Part shown: positions 36,601-46,720 of the stretch, piece after piece
How the letters are laid out: every line of letters begins with the position of its first letter
Position numbering within the stretch: the first letter of the stretch is position 1
DNA from: CAVZGO01 sp963774935
Lineage (GTDB): Bacteria > Chloroflexota > Anaerolineae > Anaerolineales > UBA4823
DNA: 64,000 nucleotides
Direction of reading: 5' to 3'
NCBI GenBank assembly: GCA_963774935.1
Contig: CAVZGO010000003.1
Span: 186,001 to 250,000, forward strand
The notes under the pieces: generated by a model
The model's input: only the letters and a program-made list of their open reading frames with translations
What the model was told of the DNA's origin: nothing
Databases searched by the model: none
Translations under genes and position numbers: made by a program

Positions 36601-38043
36601 ATGGAAGAAAAACAAAACTATCACATGTCACCAGACGAATTTCGAGAGTACGGTAAGATGGTAATCGACTGGATCGCAGACTATTATTCGGAGGTAGAAA
36701 ACTACCCTGTTCTATCGCAGGTTGCACCTGGTCAGGTACGCTCAACCCTGCCAGAATCGTTCCCAGTCAAAGGCGAGAATTTCGAGCATATTCTGGCTGA
36801 TCTCAACCGGCAAATACTCCCGGGTATCACACACTGGCAATCTCCTAACTTCTTTGCCTATTTTCCAGCAAATACATCTGGACCTGCGATTTTAGGTGAT
36901 TTGATCTCCTCGGGGCTTGGTGTACAGGGTATGCTGTGGGCTACAAGCCCTGCCTGTACCGAACTGGAAACACACGTGCTGGATTGGCTCGCTGAAATGC
37001 TCGCCCTTCCCGAAAAATTTAGATCATCTTCATCTGGGGGAGGGGTGATCCAAGATTCTGCATCCAGCGCGGTGCTTTGTGCTGTCCTGGCTGCGCGCGA
37101 GCGCGCAACTGAACAATCCACGAATGAACATGGAATGAAAAACAATTTAGTCGCCTATGCGTCCGGACAAGCACACTCATCTATAGAAAAAGCTGTCAAG
37201 ATAGCTGGTTTTGGCCGACAAAACCTCCGCATTATACAGGTTGATCAAAATTATGCAATTATCCCATCAGATTTACGAAAAAAGATTGAAGAAGACCTCG
37301 AGGCTGGAATGGTGCCTGCATTTGTTGCTGCAACAATTGGCACAACCTCTTCAAATGCTATCGACCCAATTATCGAAATTGGATCTATATGCCAAGAGTA
37401 TGGTATCTGGTTGCATGTAGATGCAGCCATGGCCGGGACTGCTGCATTGTGTCCTGAATACCGATACTTATTACGAGGACTGGATCTTGCTGACAGCTTT
37501 TGTTTCAACCCCCATAAATGGATGTTCACCAATTTCGATTGCAGTTGCTTCTACATTGGTGATCGGTCCAGCTTAATTCAAGCATTGAGTATTTTGCCAG
37601 AATACTTACGAAACCAGGCGACAGACACTGGGGCCGTTATCGATTATCGCGACTGGCAAATTTCTCTCGGACGCCGGTTTCGGAGCCTGAAATTGTGGTT
37701 TGTGCTACGATATTACGGTCTAGAGGGATTGCAGCATCATATTCGAAACCATATTAAATTAGCCCAGCAGTTCTTAGGCTGGATAAAAGGCGACCAACGA
37801 TTTGAAATTATGGCGCCTGCACCGTTGAACCTGGTATGCTTCCGCCTGAAAGGAGACAACGAGGTCAACAAAGAATTAATGACCCGATTAAACCAATCTG
37901 GCGAGTTATTTTTAACCCACACCATACTTAACGGTCAATATACATTACGCCTTGTAGTCGGCCAAACCAATACAGAACATCGGCATGTTGAAGCAGCCTG
38001 GAATAAAATTCGCACCCTTGCAGGTGAACTTGTAAATAGATAA
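36601..38043 (+). CDS. PLP-dependent aromatic-L-amino-acid decarboxylase family
   Basis: A 480-residue group II decarboxylase of typical length. It has the N-terminal 'FREYGKMVIDWIADYY', 'ITHWQSPNFFAYFPAN', 'GGVIQDSASSAVLCAVLAAR', 'WLHVDAAMAGTA' with the PLP-pyridine aspartate, and 'FCFNPHKWMFTNFDCS' with the PLP-binding lysine. It converts aromatic amino acids such as tryptophan, tyrosine, phenylalanine or DOPA to amines; the choice cannot be read from sequence. Lies between AlaX and the ABC exporter genes on one strand. Confidence 0.92.
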   Translation: MEEKQNYHMSPDEFREYGKMVIDWIADYYSEVENYPVLSQVAPGQVRSTLPESFPVKGENFEHILADLNRQILPGITHWQSPNFFAYFPANTSGPAILGDLISSGLGVQGMLWATSPACTELETHVLDWLAEMLALPEKFRSSSSGGGVIQDSASSAVLCAVLAARERATEQSTNEHGMKNNLVAYASGQAHSSIEKAVKIAGFGRQNLRIIQVDQNYAIIPSDLRKKIEEDLEAGMVPAFVAATIGTTSSNAIDPIIEIGSICQEYGIWLHVDAAMAGTAALCPEYRYLLRGLDLADSFCFNPHKWMFTNFDCSCFYIGDRSSLIQALSILPEYLRNQATDTGAVIDYRDWQISLGRRFRSLKLWFVLRYYGLEGLQHHIRNHIKLAQQFLGWIKGDQRFEIMAPAPLNLVCFRLKGDNEVNKELMTRLNQSGELFLTHTILNGQYTLRLVVGQTNTEHRHVEAAWNKIRTLAGELVNR

Positions 38044-38058
38044 TATGGTAATAGAAAA

Positions 38059-40077
38059 ATGATGCATGGTGGTGGAAGGTTCGGTCTCTTTGGTTCGCTC
38101 GAAGAAAAACCTAAAATAACCCGCAATTTGCTGATGCGGGTTCTTAGTTATGGGAAGCCTTATACCTGGCAAATCCTGATAATGTTCGTATTGATCATCC
38201 TAACAACCGGTCTCAATCTGATAACACCATTAATTCTCCGTCAGTTAATCGATCATATCTTACCAGATGGTAACACCAGAGGCCTTGCAATAGCTGCAAT
38301 AGCATTATTACTCATTCCGCTGATTACAGGAGTTATCTCAGTTGGACAGAGAAGATTGAATGCACAGGTTGGCGAGGGCGTAATTTATGACCTGAGAATA
38401 CAATTATTCGCTCATCTCCAACGAATGTCATTGCGTTTCTTTACCAATACAAAGCTCGGCGAATTAATGAGCCGGCTAAATAATGATGTCATCGGTGCAC
38501 AAAATGCAATCAGTAACACCCTTGTCAACATATTGACTAACCTTATTCAAGGAGTTGCTGTCCTGGTTGTTATGTTACGACTTGAATGGCGACTTACGCT
38601 GGTTTGTCTGGCGATTATGCCTTTATTTATGCTTGCAGCAAGGCAGATGGCAGGCAAATTGCGGACTGTTGCTCGACAACAGATGGATCAAAATGCACAA
38701 ATGAATGCGATGATGAACGAGACCTTGAACATCGGAGGAGCAATGTTGGTCAAATTATTCGGTCGATACTCTACTGAGGTGAAGAGATTTGAAAATCGCG
38801 CAGCAAAAGTTAGAGATACCGGCGTAAAACAAGCTGTTCTCGGAGCACAATTTTTCATTATTATCGGCCTAATTGCCGCTGTTGGTACTGCACTGATGTA
38901 TGGCGTTGGCGGTTACATGGTCATTAACGATACATTCACAATCGGAACAATCATCGCACTTGGATCCTATCTGGGCATTCTATACAGTGCGTTATCTGGT
39001 CTAGTCAATGCTCCGGTCTCATTTGCTACGTCAATGGTTAGCTTCGAACGGGTTTTTGAAGTCATCGACCTTCCCTTGGATATCAAGACAGCGCCGGATT
39101 CGGTCAAATTGTCAGACGTGCAAGGGGAATTGGTATTCGATGGTGTTACTTTTTCGTACGATGGAATCGAAAACTCCCAATTGAGCTATGTTAAACGCTA
39201 TGGCTTGATTCAAAATGTAACCACAGTGCTCTCAGGAGATAACGAGGATGGTACCCGGGAGAAGAATGCAAGTCATGAAAAGGGTCATCCAGAGACCCCG
39301 ATAGGAAGGGATGAGAATATTAATCACCCCTCAGCCACCAGCAGTGAAGAAAGTGATTTTTCGAATCGTAACCAGGCCCGACCAGTCACTCTAGTGGAAA
39401 TCAACTTTCACGTCTCTCCAGGACAACTGGTAGCATTAGTAGGACCTAGTGGAGCTGGAAAAACAACCCTTACCTATATGATTCCACGCCTGTATGACCC
39501 CACATCCGGACGAATATTACTCGATGGCAACGATCTACGAGATATCAATTTAGAATCACTGAGCGCCAATATCGGCATGGTCACACAGGAGAGCTATCTC
39601 TTTCATGATACCATCCGGACAAACCTGCTTTACGCCAAACCGGATGCAACTCAAACAGAATTAGAACGAGCTGCTGAGGCAGCATATATACACGAATTTA
39701 TTAACGGACTACCCGACCAATACGACACAATTGTTGGTGAACGAGGATACCGTCTCAGCGGTGGCGAGAAGCAACGGATCGCACTCGCAAGAGTAATTTT
39801 GAAGAACCCGCGAATTCTAGTGCTGGACGAAGCAACGAGCCACCTGGATAGTGAATCGGAAGGATTCATACAGCAGGCACTCAAACACGTAATGGCAGGT
39901 CGCACCAGCATCGTCATTGCACACCGATTGAGTACGATACTTGCTGCTGATATGATCCTGGTGTTGGATCGAGGTAAGATCGTAGAGCAAGGCACACATG
40001 AAGAATTGTTATCTGCTGAGGGTCTTTACGCGCAACTATACCATACGCAATTTAGCCAACAGCATCATCTTGCTTGA
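38059..40077 (+). CDS. ABC-type multidrug/lipid exporter (fused TMD-NBD)
   Basis: A 672-residue half-transporter with six predicted helices (about 30-320) and a nucleotide-binding domain. Walker A is 'GPSGAGKTTLTYMI' near residue 464, signature 'RLSGGEKQRIALARVI', Walker B 'ILVLDEATSHLD' and the H-loop 'IVIAHRLST'. An unusual hydrophilic segment of about 70 residues (about 375-445) interrupts the start of the NBD between 'VFDGVTFSYDGI' and 'PVTLVEINFHVSPG', where a normal NBD continues directly. It should dimerise to export a hydrophobic substrate. It begins 15 bp after the AADC stop. Confidence 0.9.
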   Translation: MMHGGGRFGLFGSLEEKPKITRNLLMRVLSYGKPYTWQILIMFVLIILTTGLNLITPLILRQLIDHILPDGNTRGLAIAAIALLLIPLITGVISVGQRRLNAQVGEGVIYDLRIQLFAHLQRMSLRFFTNTKLGELMSRLNNDVIGAQNAISNTLVNILTNLIQGVAVLVVMLRLEWRLTLVCLAIMPLFMLAARQMAGKLRTVARQQMDQNAQMNAMMNETLNIGGAMLVKLFGRYSTEVKRFENRAAKVRDTGVKQAVLGAQFFIIIGLIAAVGTALMYGVGGYMVINDTFTIGTIIALGSYLGILYSALSGLVNAPVSFATSMVSFERVFEVIDLPLDIKTAPDSVKLSDVQGELVFDGVTFSYDGIENSQLSYVKRYGLIQNVTTVLSGDNEDGTREKNASHEKGHPETPIGRDENINHPSATSSEESDFSNRNQARPVTLVEINFHVSPGQLVALVGPSGAGKTTLTYMIPRLYDPTSGRILLDGNDLRDINLESLSANIGMVTQESYLFHDTIRTNLLYAKPDATQTELERAAEAAYIHEFINGLPDQYDTIVGERGYRLSGGEKQRIALARVILKNPRILVLDEATSHLDSESEGFIQQALKHVMAGRTSIVIAHRLSTILAADMILVLDRGKIVEQGTHEELLSAEGLYAQLYHTQFSQQHHLA

Positions 40078-40210
40078 AAATTTACTTAAGTCTACCCACC
40101 GAACACCACCTGCTTAAAATTAATGTTGGTTTATCTTTGGCGAAAAACCATTTACTTTCATGCTATACTTGGTTAATTCAACTAACCGAGTTTGAATGAA
40201 GGAGAAACTA

Positions 40211-40816
40211 ATGCACGAAAATCAACAAAAACCAACCCGGCGAACAGCGATGATCATCATAAGTCTGCTGTTGACCATCTCACTGCTGGCGATAACCCTG
40301 CCACTGCAACACGCTGGGGCAGCAAGTCTAGCAGTAACATGTTCCACATATCACACAGTATCCAATGGTGAAACACTGTCATCCATCGCAGCGAAATACA
40401 ATATTACCGTTGCTGAGCTGGCAGCCGCAAATGATCTAAAAGAACCCTACACAATCTTTGTTGGGCAACGCCTTTGCATCCCAGGCTCAACCACCTCTAC
40501 CACGCCAACCGCTGGTACATCCACAGGCACAGATCCGACCTTCACAATCGCTGCTGGAAAAGACAACGCCTACCTGACCATCTCAGTTGCAAATTACCCG
40601 AAGAAGACGGTTTATTATGTCCGTCTGTTGAAGGGTAAATATCCAGCCATCATTGGGAAAAAGGTAGGTACCATAAAGACCACCAAGACTGGCACCGCTG
40701 AAAAATCCTTCCGCATTCCAAAAGAATATCGGAATCTGGCATCCTACTCAGTCTGCTTGAAGAATGCACTGACGGATGAGGTCCAATGTAAGGTGTATAC
40801 GCCATCGGTGAAATGA
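40211..40816 (+). CDS. secreted LysM-domain protein
   Basis: About 201 residues. The start at 40211 is chosen because AAGGAG lies six bases upstream; an in-frame ATG at 40196 would put that site inside the gene. A signal peptide ends near 'QHAGAAS'. A LysM domain follows ('YHTVSNGETLSSIAAKYNI', 'LKEPYTIFVGQRLCIP'), then a Ser/Thr/Pro linker and a C-terminal beta-rich domain of about 90 residues with Lys-rich strands. Predicted to bind peptidoglycan; no hydrolase is present. Confidence 0.85.
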   Translation: MHENQQKPTRRTAMIIISLLLTISLLAITLPLQHAGAASLAVTCSTYHTVSNGETLSSIAAKYNITVAELAAANDLKEPYTIFVGQRLCIPGSTTSTTPTAGTSTGTDPTFTIAAGKDNAYLTISVANYPKKTVYYVRLLKGKYPAIIGKKVGTIKTTKTGTAEKSFRIPKEYRNLASYSVCLKNALTDEVQCKVYTPSVK

Positions 40817-40875
40817 AGGTGGATTAAGCCTGAATTACCGGCTGAGTTAGCAACATATCCAAATGTTTATCACAT

Positions 40876-40908
40876 AAACCTACGGCAAATCCGTAGGTTT
40901 ATGTTTTA
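40876..40908 (+). terminator. intrinsic terminator after the LysM gene
   Basis: A 9-bp stem AACCTACGG-CAAAT-CCGTAGGTT is followed by TATGTTTTAATT. Confidence 0.8.
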
Positions 40909-40916
40909 ATTACTCT

Positions 40917-42613
40917 ATGTATCAAATAAATAAACAAATAATTTGCTTGATCCTTACGATATTAATTGTGCCGATTTCACTAAGGGCACATGCCATTCAA
41001 ACGGTCGAGATAGAACAGACCACGCAAAATGTTGGATTGCGATGCAATTCTATTTGATCTGGAAAATAGTGATGCGTTATTACAGCAGATATTAAATCCG
41101 GTAATCACTTCCGATGATCAATTGAAAAAATAACATAACCTGGGCGGTTGATTTTGATAATTGCTTAAATCAAGTCGTTCCCACAGAAGAGACCGACCGG
41201 CAAGCATTGGCCAAGGTATACAATCTGATCTTCCTAATTTTTGCTTCAGGTCTCGATACACCAATTGGAGAAACCCAACTGGAAACTGTGGAGCTGAATT
41301 CCGTTGATGATCCTGCTGTAAGAATCCTCCGGGAGCAAGTCGGCATTCCTCCCTCACCCGGTTACATATTTATTCGCAGTTATGCATCTCGGCAAGCAAT
41401 GCCTCCTATAATTAGATCCGCGTTTTCCGACCCAAATGTAGCAGGCGTAACAATCTTAAATCGTTATATTGCAATATTGGTTGAGAAACCTGAATCTTGG
41501 GTAGAGAAAGCGTTACAAAACCAGGCTATACCTTCTACACGTTCCCATGAGCTCGTACATGCATACATTGGTACTGCATTGTCATTACACAACAGCGCAC
41601 TACCGAAATGGTTTGAGGAAGGATTAGCAACCTATCTAACAAAAGGTAGCAAGCCTCACTCGGTGATTACACCGAATTTATCGATTACTACCACAGCCTC
41701 AAGCGAATACCAGCAATACGAGCAAATCTTTAAGTACATGCAGCATCGATTGGGAAAGGAGACACTGTATAGGAACATCAAGAAGGTTGTCCTTGAGGAT
41801 GATGTAAACTCAATATTCTCAGACTTAAATATACCAAACGAAGACTGGTTATTTGCTAATACTCGAGAATGGCAAAAGGATCGGGCTGTACGATCAACAT
41901 GGATCTCACTGGCAGGTATCATGATTTTATTTGGTGCTCTTTATTTATCTTTACCGGCATACCAGTGCATTTGCGGTTATTCAGGACGAAAGAAAGACTT
42001 TTCAAGTGGGGTTTGCGCGAATTGCGGGCGACCAGTCAATACTACGATAAAAATCAGAGGTGCACAAAAAATCTCGTTCCTGCCCTCATGCCAGGTGTGC
42101 CGAAAGCGTTTCTGGCCTTGGCAACGTGATCAGCTGCAAGTGCATCGATTCCATGTGAAAGCGTGGCATGCGAGCGCAATACCTGGAGATCATCCGCATG
42201 CTCAGTCTGTTAACAGTATTTGCTTAAATTGCCAGACGCTCAGCCAGCAGTGTTATCTAGATTATCAACGGTATGTAAAAGATGAGATTGAAAAAGTGCG
42301 AGGTACGACGAAATTGATGTTTGATCATTGGTTAAGTGAATCACCGATTTGGCCTGGCTTCCAAGCAGAGGTGTTTTTCCAGTGGAGTGACGTGGATGCT
42401 GATGATCTCATGAACGCAGCATTTGCCCAGCAATTCGGAGAATGGAGTCAAATCGATAGCGCAATTGAATTCGATCAACCGCTTTCTTTGTTAACATCAA
42501 ACTTAGAGAGCCCTGATGGCTACACGAATATCTTCCGACGCACGACTGATGGTGTGAAAGGCTCAATATTTTCGGTGGGAAATGAGCGATATTGGATAAT
42601 ATGGAATACTTAA
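40917..42613 (+). CDS. membrane-bound gluzincin (peptidase MA-like) with C-terminal zinc ribbons (frameshifted)
   Basis: ATG 40917 opens a signal peptide (MYQINKQIICLILTIL...). Frame changes between about 41045 and 41200 disrupt the next about 50 residues; the remaining 468 residues are intact. A thermolysin-like zinc motif 'HELVHAY' and downstream 'WFEEGLATYL' (third ligand Glu) define a peptidase-MA/gluzincin domain near 41545-41640. A transmembrane helix ('ISLAGIMILFGALYLSL') follows at about 41905-41955. Beyond it are two Cys-rich zinc ribbons ('CICGYSG... CANCG' and 'CQVC') and an alpha-rich tail. The peptidase should face outwards and the ribbons inwards. Confidence 0.75.
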
Positions 42614-42675
42614 TGAGTCTATATTTTGTTACCTGATTAACAATTGTTCCTCATGATCAAGAGCAATGGTCAAGT

Positions 42676-45600
42676 TTATCTGTTACAAACATTCACATAT
42701 ACAGCTACTTGAGTTTCATCAAGGCCAAATGAAGATAATTCTCGTTCAGTAGGATTCCGATTTGCTAAGGCACATGCTTGCTTAATTGGAGAATCCACAC
42801 TCAGATCCCAGACAATTAATTGTCCATCGTCCCCAGCCGAAATCAACCATTTCCCATCAGGACTAAAAGCAATTTGGTTTACCTGACCAGAATGCCCATG
42901 AAAGCTTGCCCCAAAGGATTTTTCCTTCCAATCTTTCCAATACCAAATTTCCCCACTCTTCGATCCTGCAGCTAAAGATTTTCCATCGGAGGAGAATGCC
43001 AAGGTGGTACCTTGTTCAACATTAAATTCTAATAATATAGGTTCTTTTGTCGGGTTGTTCACCTCCCAAATATACACAACTCGATCAATCCCAACACCCG
43101 CCACCCAGGAGCTATCCGGTGTGAAGTTGGTATACGCAATTTCATTGGTTGTACCCGGCAATAGCTGCCCAGTTCCTCTTTGACCAACTGGGCGAAGCGC
43201 CCATAAACAAGCTCCTTTTGGACTACCAGAGGCTAACCAGCGGCTATTGGCAGCAAAAAGCGGATTTTGTATAGTCCCACCTGGACATTTCAAGTCTACA
43301 TAACGGTAAACATCTGTATTAATTAACCAGAGTTTACTGGAAAGTTTATCATCTATTGAAATCAACCACGTGGAGCTTGCATCAGCTAAGAGAGTCTTTA
43401 CGGGCTGCCCTATATTACCGAAGGAATTTGTTGGCGCTGTAGCACTATCAAGGTTACCGGGACGAAGAACACTCACAAGGTTCCAAAGAAATATATTCCC
43501 ACCGATATGCCCGGTAAATAACGCCTGACCATTCGGGCTACCTGAAAAAGTACTCATTTGATCCGGATCTAATTTCAACTCACGCAGAGATTTTCCACCT
43601 AGAATATCCCACAAGAAAGCATTGTTATCTTTAAGGGCTTCTTTGGTCGTGTCTTTACCCGCAAATTGCTCCAATTGAAATAATGTACCGTTGAACCGGC
43701 TTTGGTAGTACGTTGAAATACCACCTACCGGTATGAGGCTACTATTTGTCCCACCAAGCTGAGGGATTGATTGTTCATCCCAAAAAGTCCAGACACTCCA
43801 GCCGATCGGCAATTGCGGAGTCCCCTTTGAAGCCGGATCACGTACCCATAAAGGATAATAGCTGGTCCATTCAGGTGCATTTCCTTGGCCATCGACCATA
43901 TACTTATTCCAAAAATCAGGTGTTGTATATAGTATTGGGATTCGTCCAGAATTCTTTTCGAGCTGGTCTAAACAAACTTTAACAGCCCGGATCAGATCAT
44001 CTCGCCCCAAACCACCTGCTTGCATCACCTGAAGTACCAGAGGAAGGTCACCAGGTTCGCCATATTTTTTCCCCGCCCACTTGGCATCGGTCACTAATTT
44101 ATAAAATGCATCTGCCTGTTTGGTAGGATCAAGACCAGGATCAAATTCCCAATACACTCCGCGGATTAGATCCGTAAAACGCTCATCCCCAATCATTCCC
44201 TGCCAGTTCGATTGAAATTTGTTAGTGCTCCCGCGTGCACTTCTTTGTTCCAGGATTGTATTCGCTAGCCCGAAGTATTGCAAACCTGATACCTGCATCG
44301 GCTGCGTCCTTCCAATTGGCAGCGTCCACCTCAGATGATGTAATTGAGAGACCAAGTGCTGGAGGTCCCACAAGGGTAACGGATCGACCAGCTGGATCGA
44401 ACAGATAGTTTTTACCACCTGCCGGCAAGCCTCTGATCGATGCATATGTTGAAAAATCGGTTGGATTGAAAATACTTATATCTCCAGTGCTGTTGCTACT
44501 AATAACCGCGTTGCCGATAGGAGAATATCCAACTGAGATTGCTGGAGAGCCTAGATTTGCGACAGGATTGCCAAGTGGACGCCAGGTTTGACTCAATTCC
44601 GCAATTAATTGAGAAAGATCGTTGCTAATTTTTGGATCCTGACCAGACGATTCGACCGCGACTGCACCAAGCAACAACGCCAGGTCTGGTTGGGTCAATT
44701 TCAGGCTGTTGGCAGCAGAGATTAATTGATCAGAACTTACACCTCCTCCGCCACCTGTAACCGGAATTAGCACTCCACCAGGAGTTTCTCCAATGGGAGG
44801 GTTTACGGTACTTTCTCCGGTTACCTGGATTTGTTGAGCAATTTGGGTAGCAACCTGAGCTATTTGATTCTCCTGTGCGGCTTGGGCGGTAGCAGTACCA
44901 TAATCGTCCCGTAATGAGGCTGCCAGTGTGCTCTGGTTCGATACTGCCTGACTGGTAGCTGCTGCTTCTTGTTTTTGATTCGCCAGAACAGTACCTGTCG
45001 CTCCAGCAAGCTCATTTTGGTACACGAGTGCAGTACTGGTCGAGTCCCCTGACAATAATAGTGCAAGCTGGACTTCTGCTGTTTCTTTGGCGTTCTGGAC
45101 ATTCTGGCGGGAGACCAGTGTGATCACAAATAGGGCAACAGCAACAAGCGCCATTAACGTAGTTAAAATAAGCAAACGCCGTTGACGTGCTGCTGTTCGT
45201 TCTTTGATTACCAATTCCTGTTTTTCTAACTCGCTTTTATGAAGCTCACGACTGGCTTCGAGAAGTGCTTTTTCCCGATCACTCAAAAATGGTGCCTTCT
45301 GTGCCCAATTTTCAGCAGCAGTCAACTCTTCGTCGCGCAAAAGCAGGCTGCTCGGCCGGTCTCCTCGATCCCATAAAATAGCCCAACGCTGTAAATCGCT
45401 TAATTTCTCAAACCAATCAGCATTGTTTTTACGGATTGGCTCTACCAGCCGGTCATGGACTAACTCCACCCATGTGCCACCAGCCCTCGGTTCCTGCCGG
45501 ATAATATACTGAGCTGCCAATAAATCTACCGCACGGTTATTTAAGCCAGCAGTTTCGGTTTCCCCACGATAAACCAAACCACGGGTACCGGCTTCGGTTA

Positions 45601-46720
45601 TCAGTTCTTTCTCAAACCATTCTCGCAAATCACTTTCTGAAATTCCGATATTGGGATCATGGATAACCTTGGCCAAGGCTTGCTCGTAAAATTTTGCCAA
45701 GGCCTGATTGACCAGTTGAACCAGGCTTGCTTCTTCCCCTTCTTCTGGGGTACCTATTAGTCCCAATAAATCGGCACGAGTAATTTGCGCAGCAGCTTGA
45801 ATTCCTCCTGGGCGACTGGCTAAATTTTCCCATAACTGAAAACATACTACCTGGAGCTGGACCGGCTCAATAAACTCTCCCGGGGAAGTTCTCCGATCGT
45901 GTCCTTGACCAAGCGTGATTAAACGAAGATTTTCAACTAATTCTTCTGCCACACCCGGAGAAAAGGGAAGACCTGCTGCAGAGGCGGGTTCTTTAACAGC
46001 TAATAATGCAGCTCGAGAATCCATTCGTTGCATGTAATACCGGTTGCGCAGTCCTCCAGGCATGAGATGCTTGTAAGGACTGAGCGCTGCTTCATAATCT
46101 TCACGTAACGTTAGCACCACCCATAAGTCTGGATCATCTCGGATTGCCGTTGCCAGCTGCTGAAAAAAACCCTGGCGCTGTTCCCATGCATCCGGATAGG
46201 CTGTGAAGATCTCTTCGAATTGGTCTATGAGTAATGCTCGCCGCGCTCGTGGTTCAATCATTCCAGCTGCTTTCGAATCCGATTGGACCTGGGTGCCTGA
46301 TGCAGGATCGGTGGGCTTGATTCGGTTCTGGTGTTGGCTAAGAAATTCACCAAGTTGCATTTGAGGCAGCTGCTTTTCCATTTGCGCGGCCTGGTCAGGA
46401 GTTAACAAACTCAGCATCACATTTTGGGCATAGATGTTTTCAATCTGTTCACGAGCCGAACTAGCGCTGCTCACTCGAGCAACAGGAAGCACCTGGAATC
46501 CTTTTTCTTCTAACCCCGGAATCAATCGCGTGTTGATTAACGAGCTTTTTCCAGTCCCTGACTGGGCAGAGAATAGCACAACACGTTCTGCTATTACTAG
46601 TGAAAGCAATTGGCGTGCTTCAAGATCTCGACCGAAGAAAAACCGTGCTTTCTCACGCGAGAATGGCTGCGGGCCAACATATGGATTACCGGATATAGAG
46701 GAATTTATCTTGTCGTTCAT
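42676..46720 (-). CDS. transmembrane STAND NTPase with GH25-like domain and WD40 repeats (frameshifted)
   Basis: About 1,347 residues after joining two frames near 44255. The N terminus is an nSTAND-type NTPase: 'GNPYVGPQPFSREKARFFFG', Walker A 'SAQSGTGKSSL' (51-61), Walker B 'RALLIDQFEEIFT' (161-173), then a helical/winged-helix region. One strongly hydrophobic helix lies at about 515-537, preceded by Arg/Lys-rich residues, so the C-terminal part should be outside the cell. There follow an Ala/Gln/Thr-rich stretch, a GH25-lysozyme-like domain ('AADAGIRFAILRASEYN', 'NWQGMIGDERF', 'IPILYTTPDFWNKY', 'YPLWVRD', 'WSVWTFWDEQ') in which the usual catalytic acids are missing, and C-terminal WD40 repeats ('SFHGHSGQVNQIAFSPDGKW'). 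Last gene of the conflict-like operon; its start overlaps the SIR2 gene by ATGA. Confidence 0.82.

Noticed and set aside
42676..46720. Frameshift in the STAND gene considered as programmed frameshifting
   Set aside because: No slippery heptamer with a downstream structure was evident near 44255, and the window has many other indels, so a consensus error is more likely.
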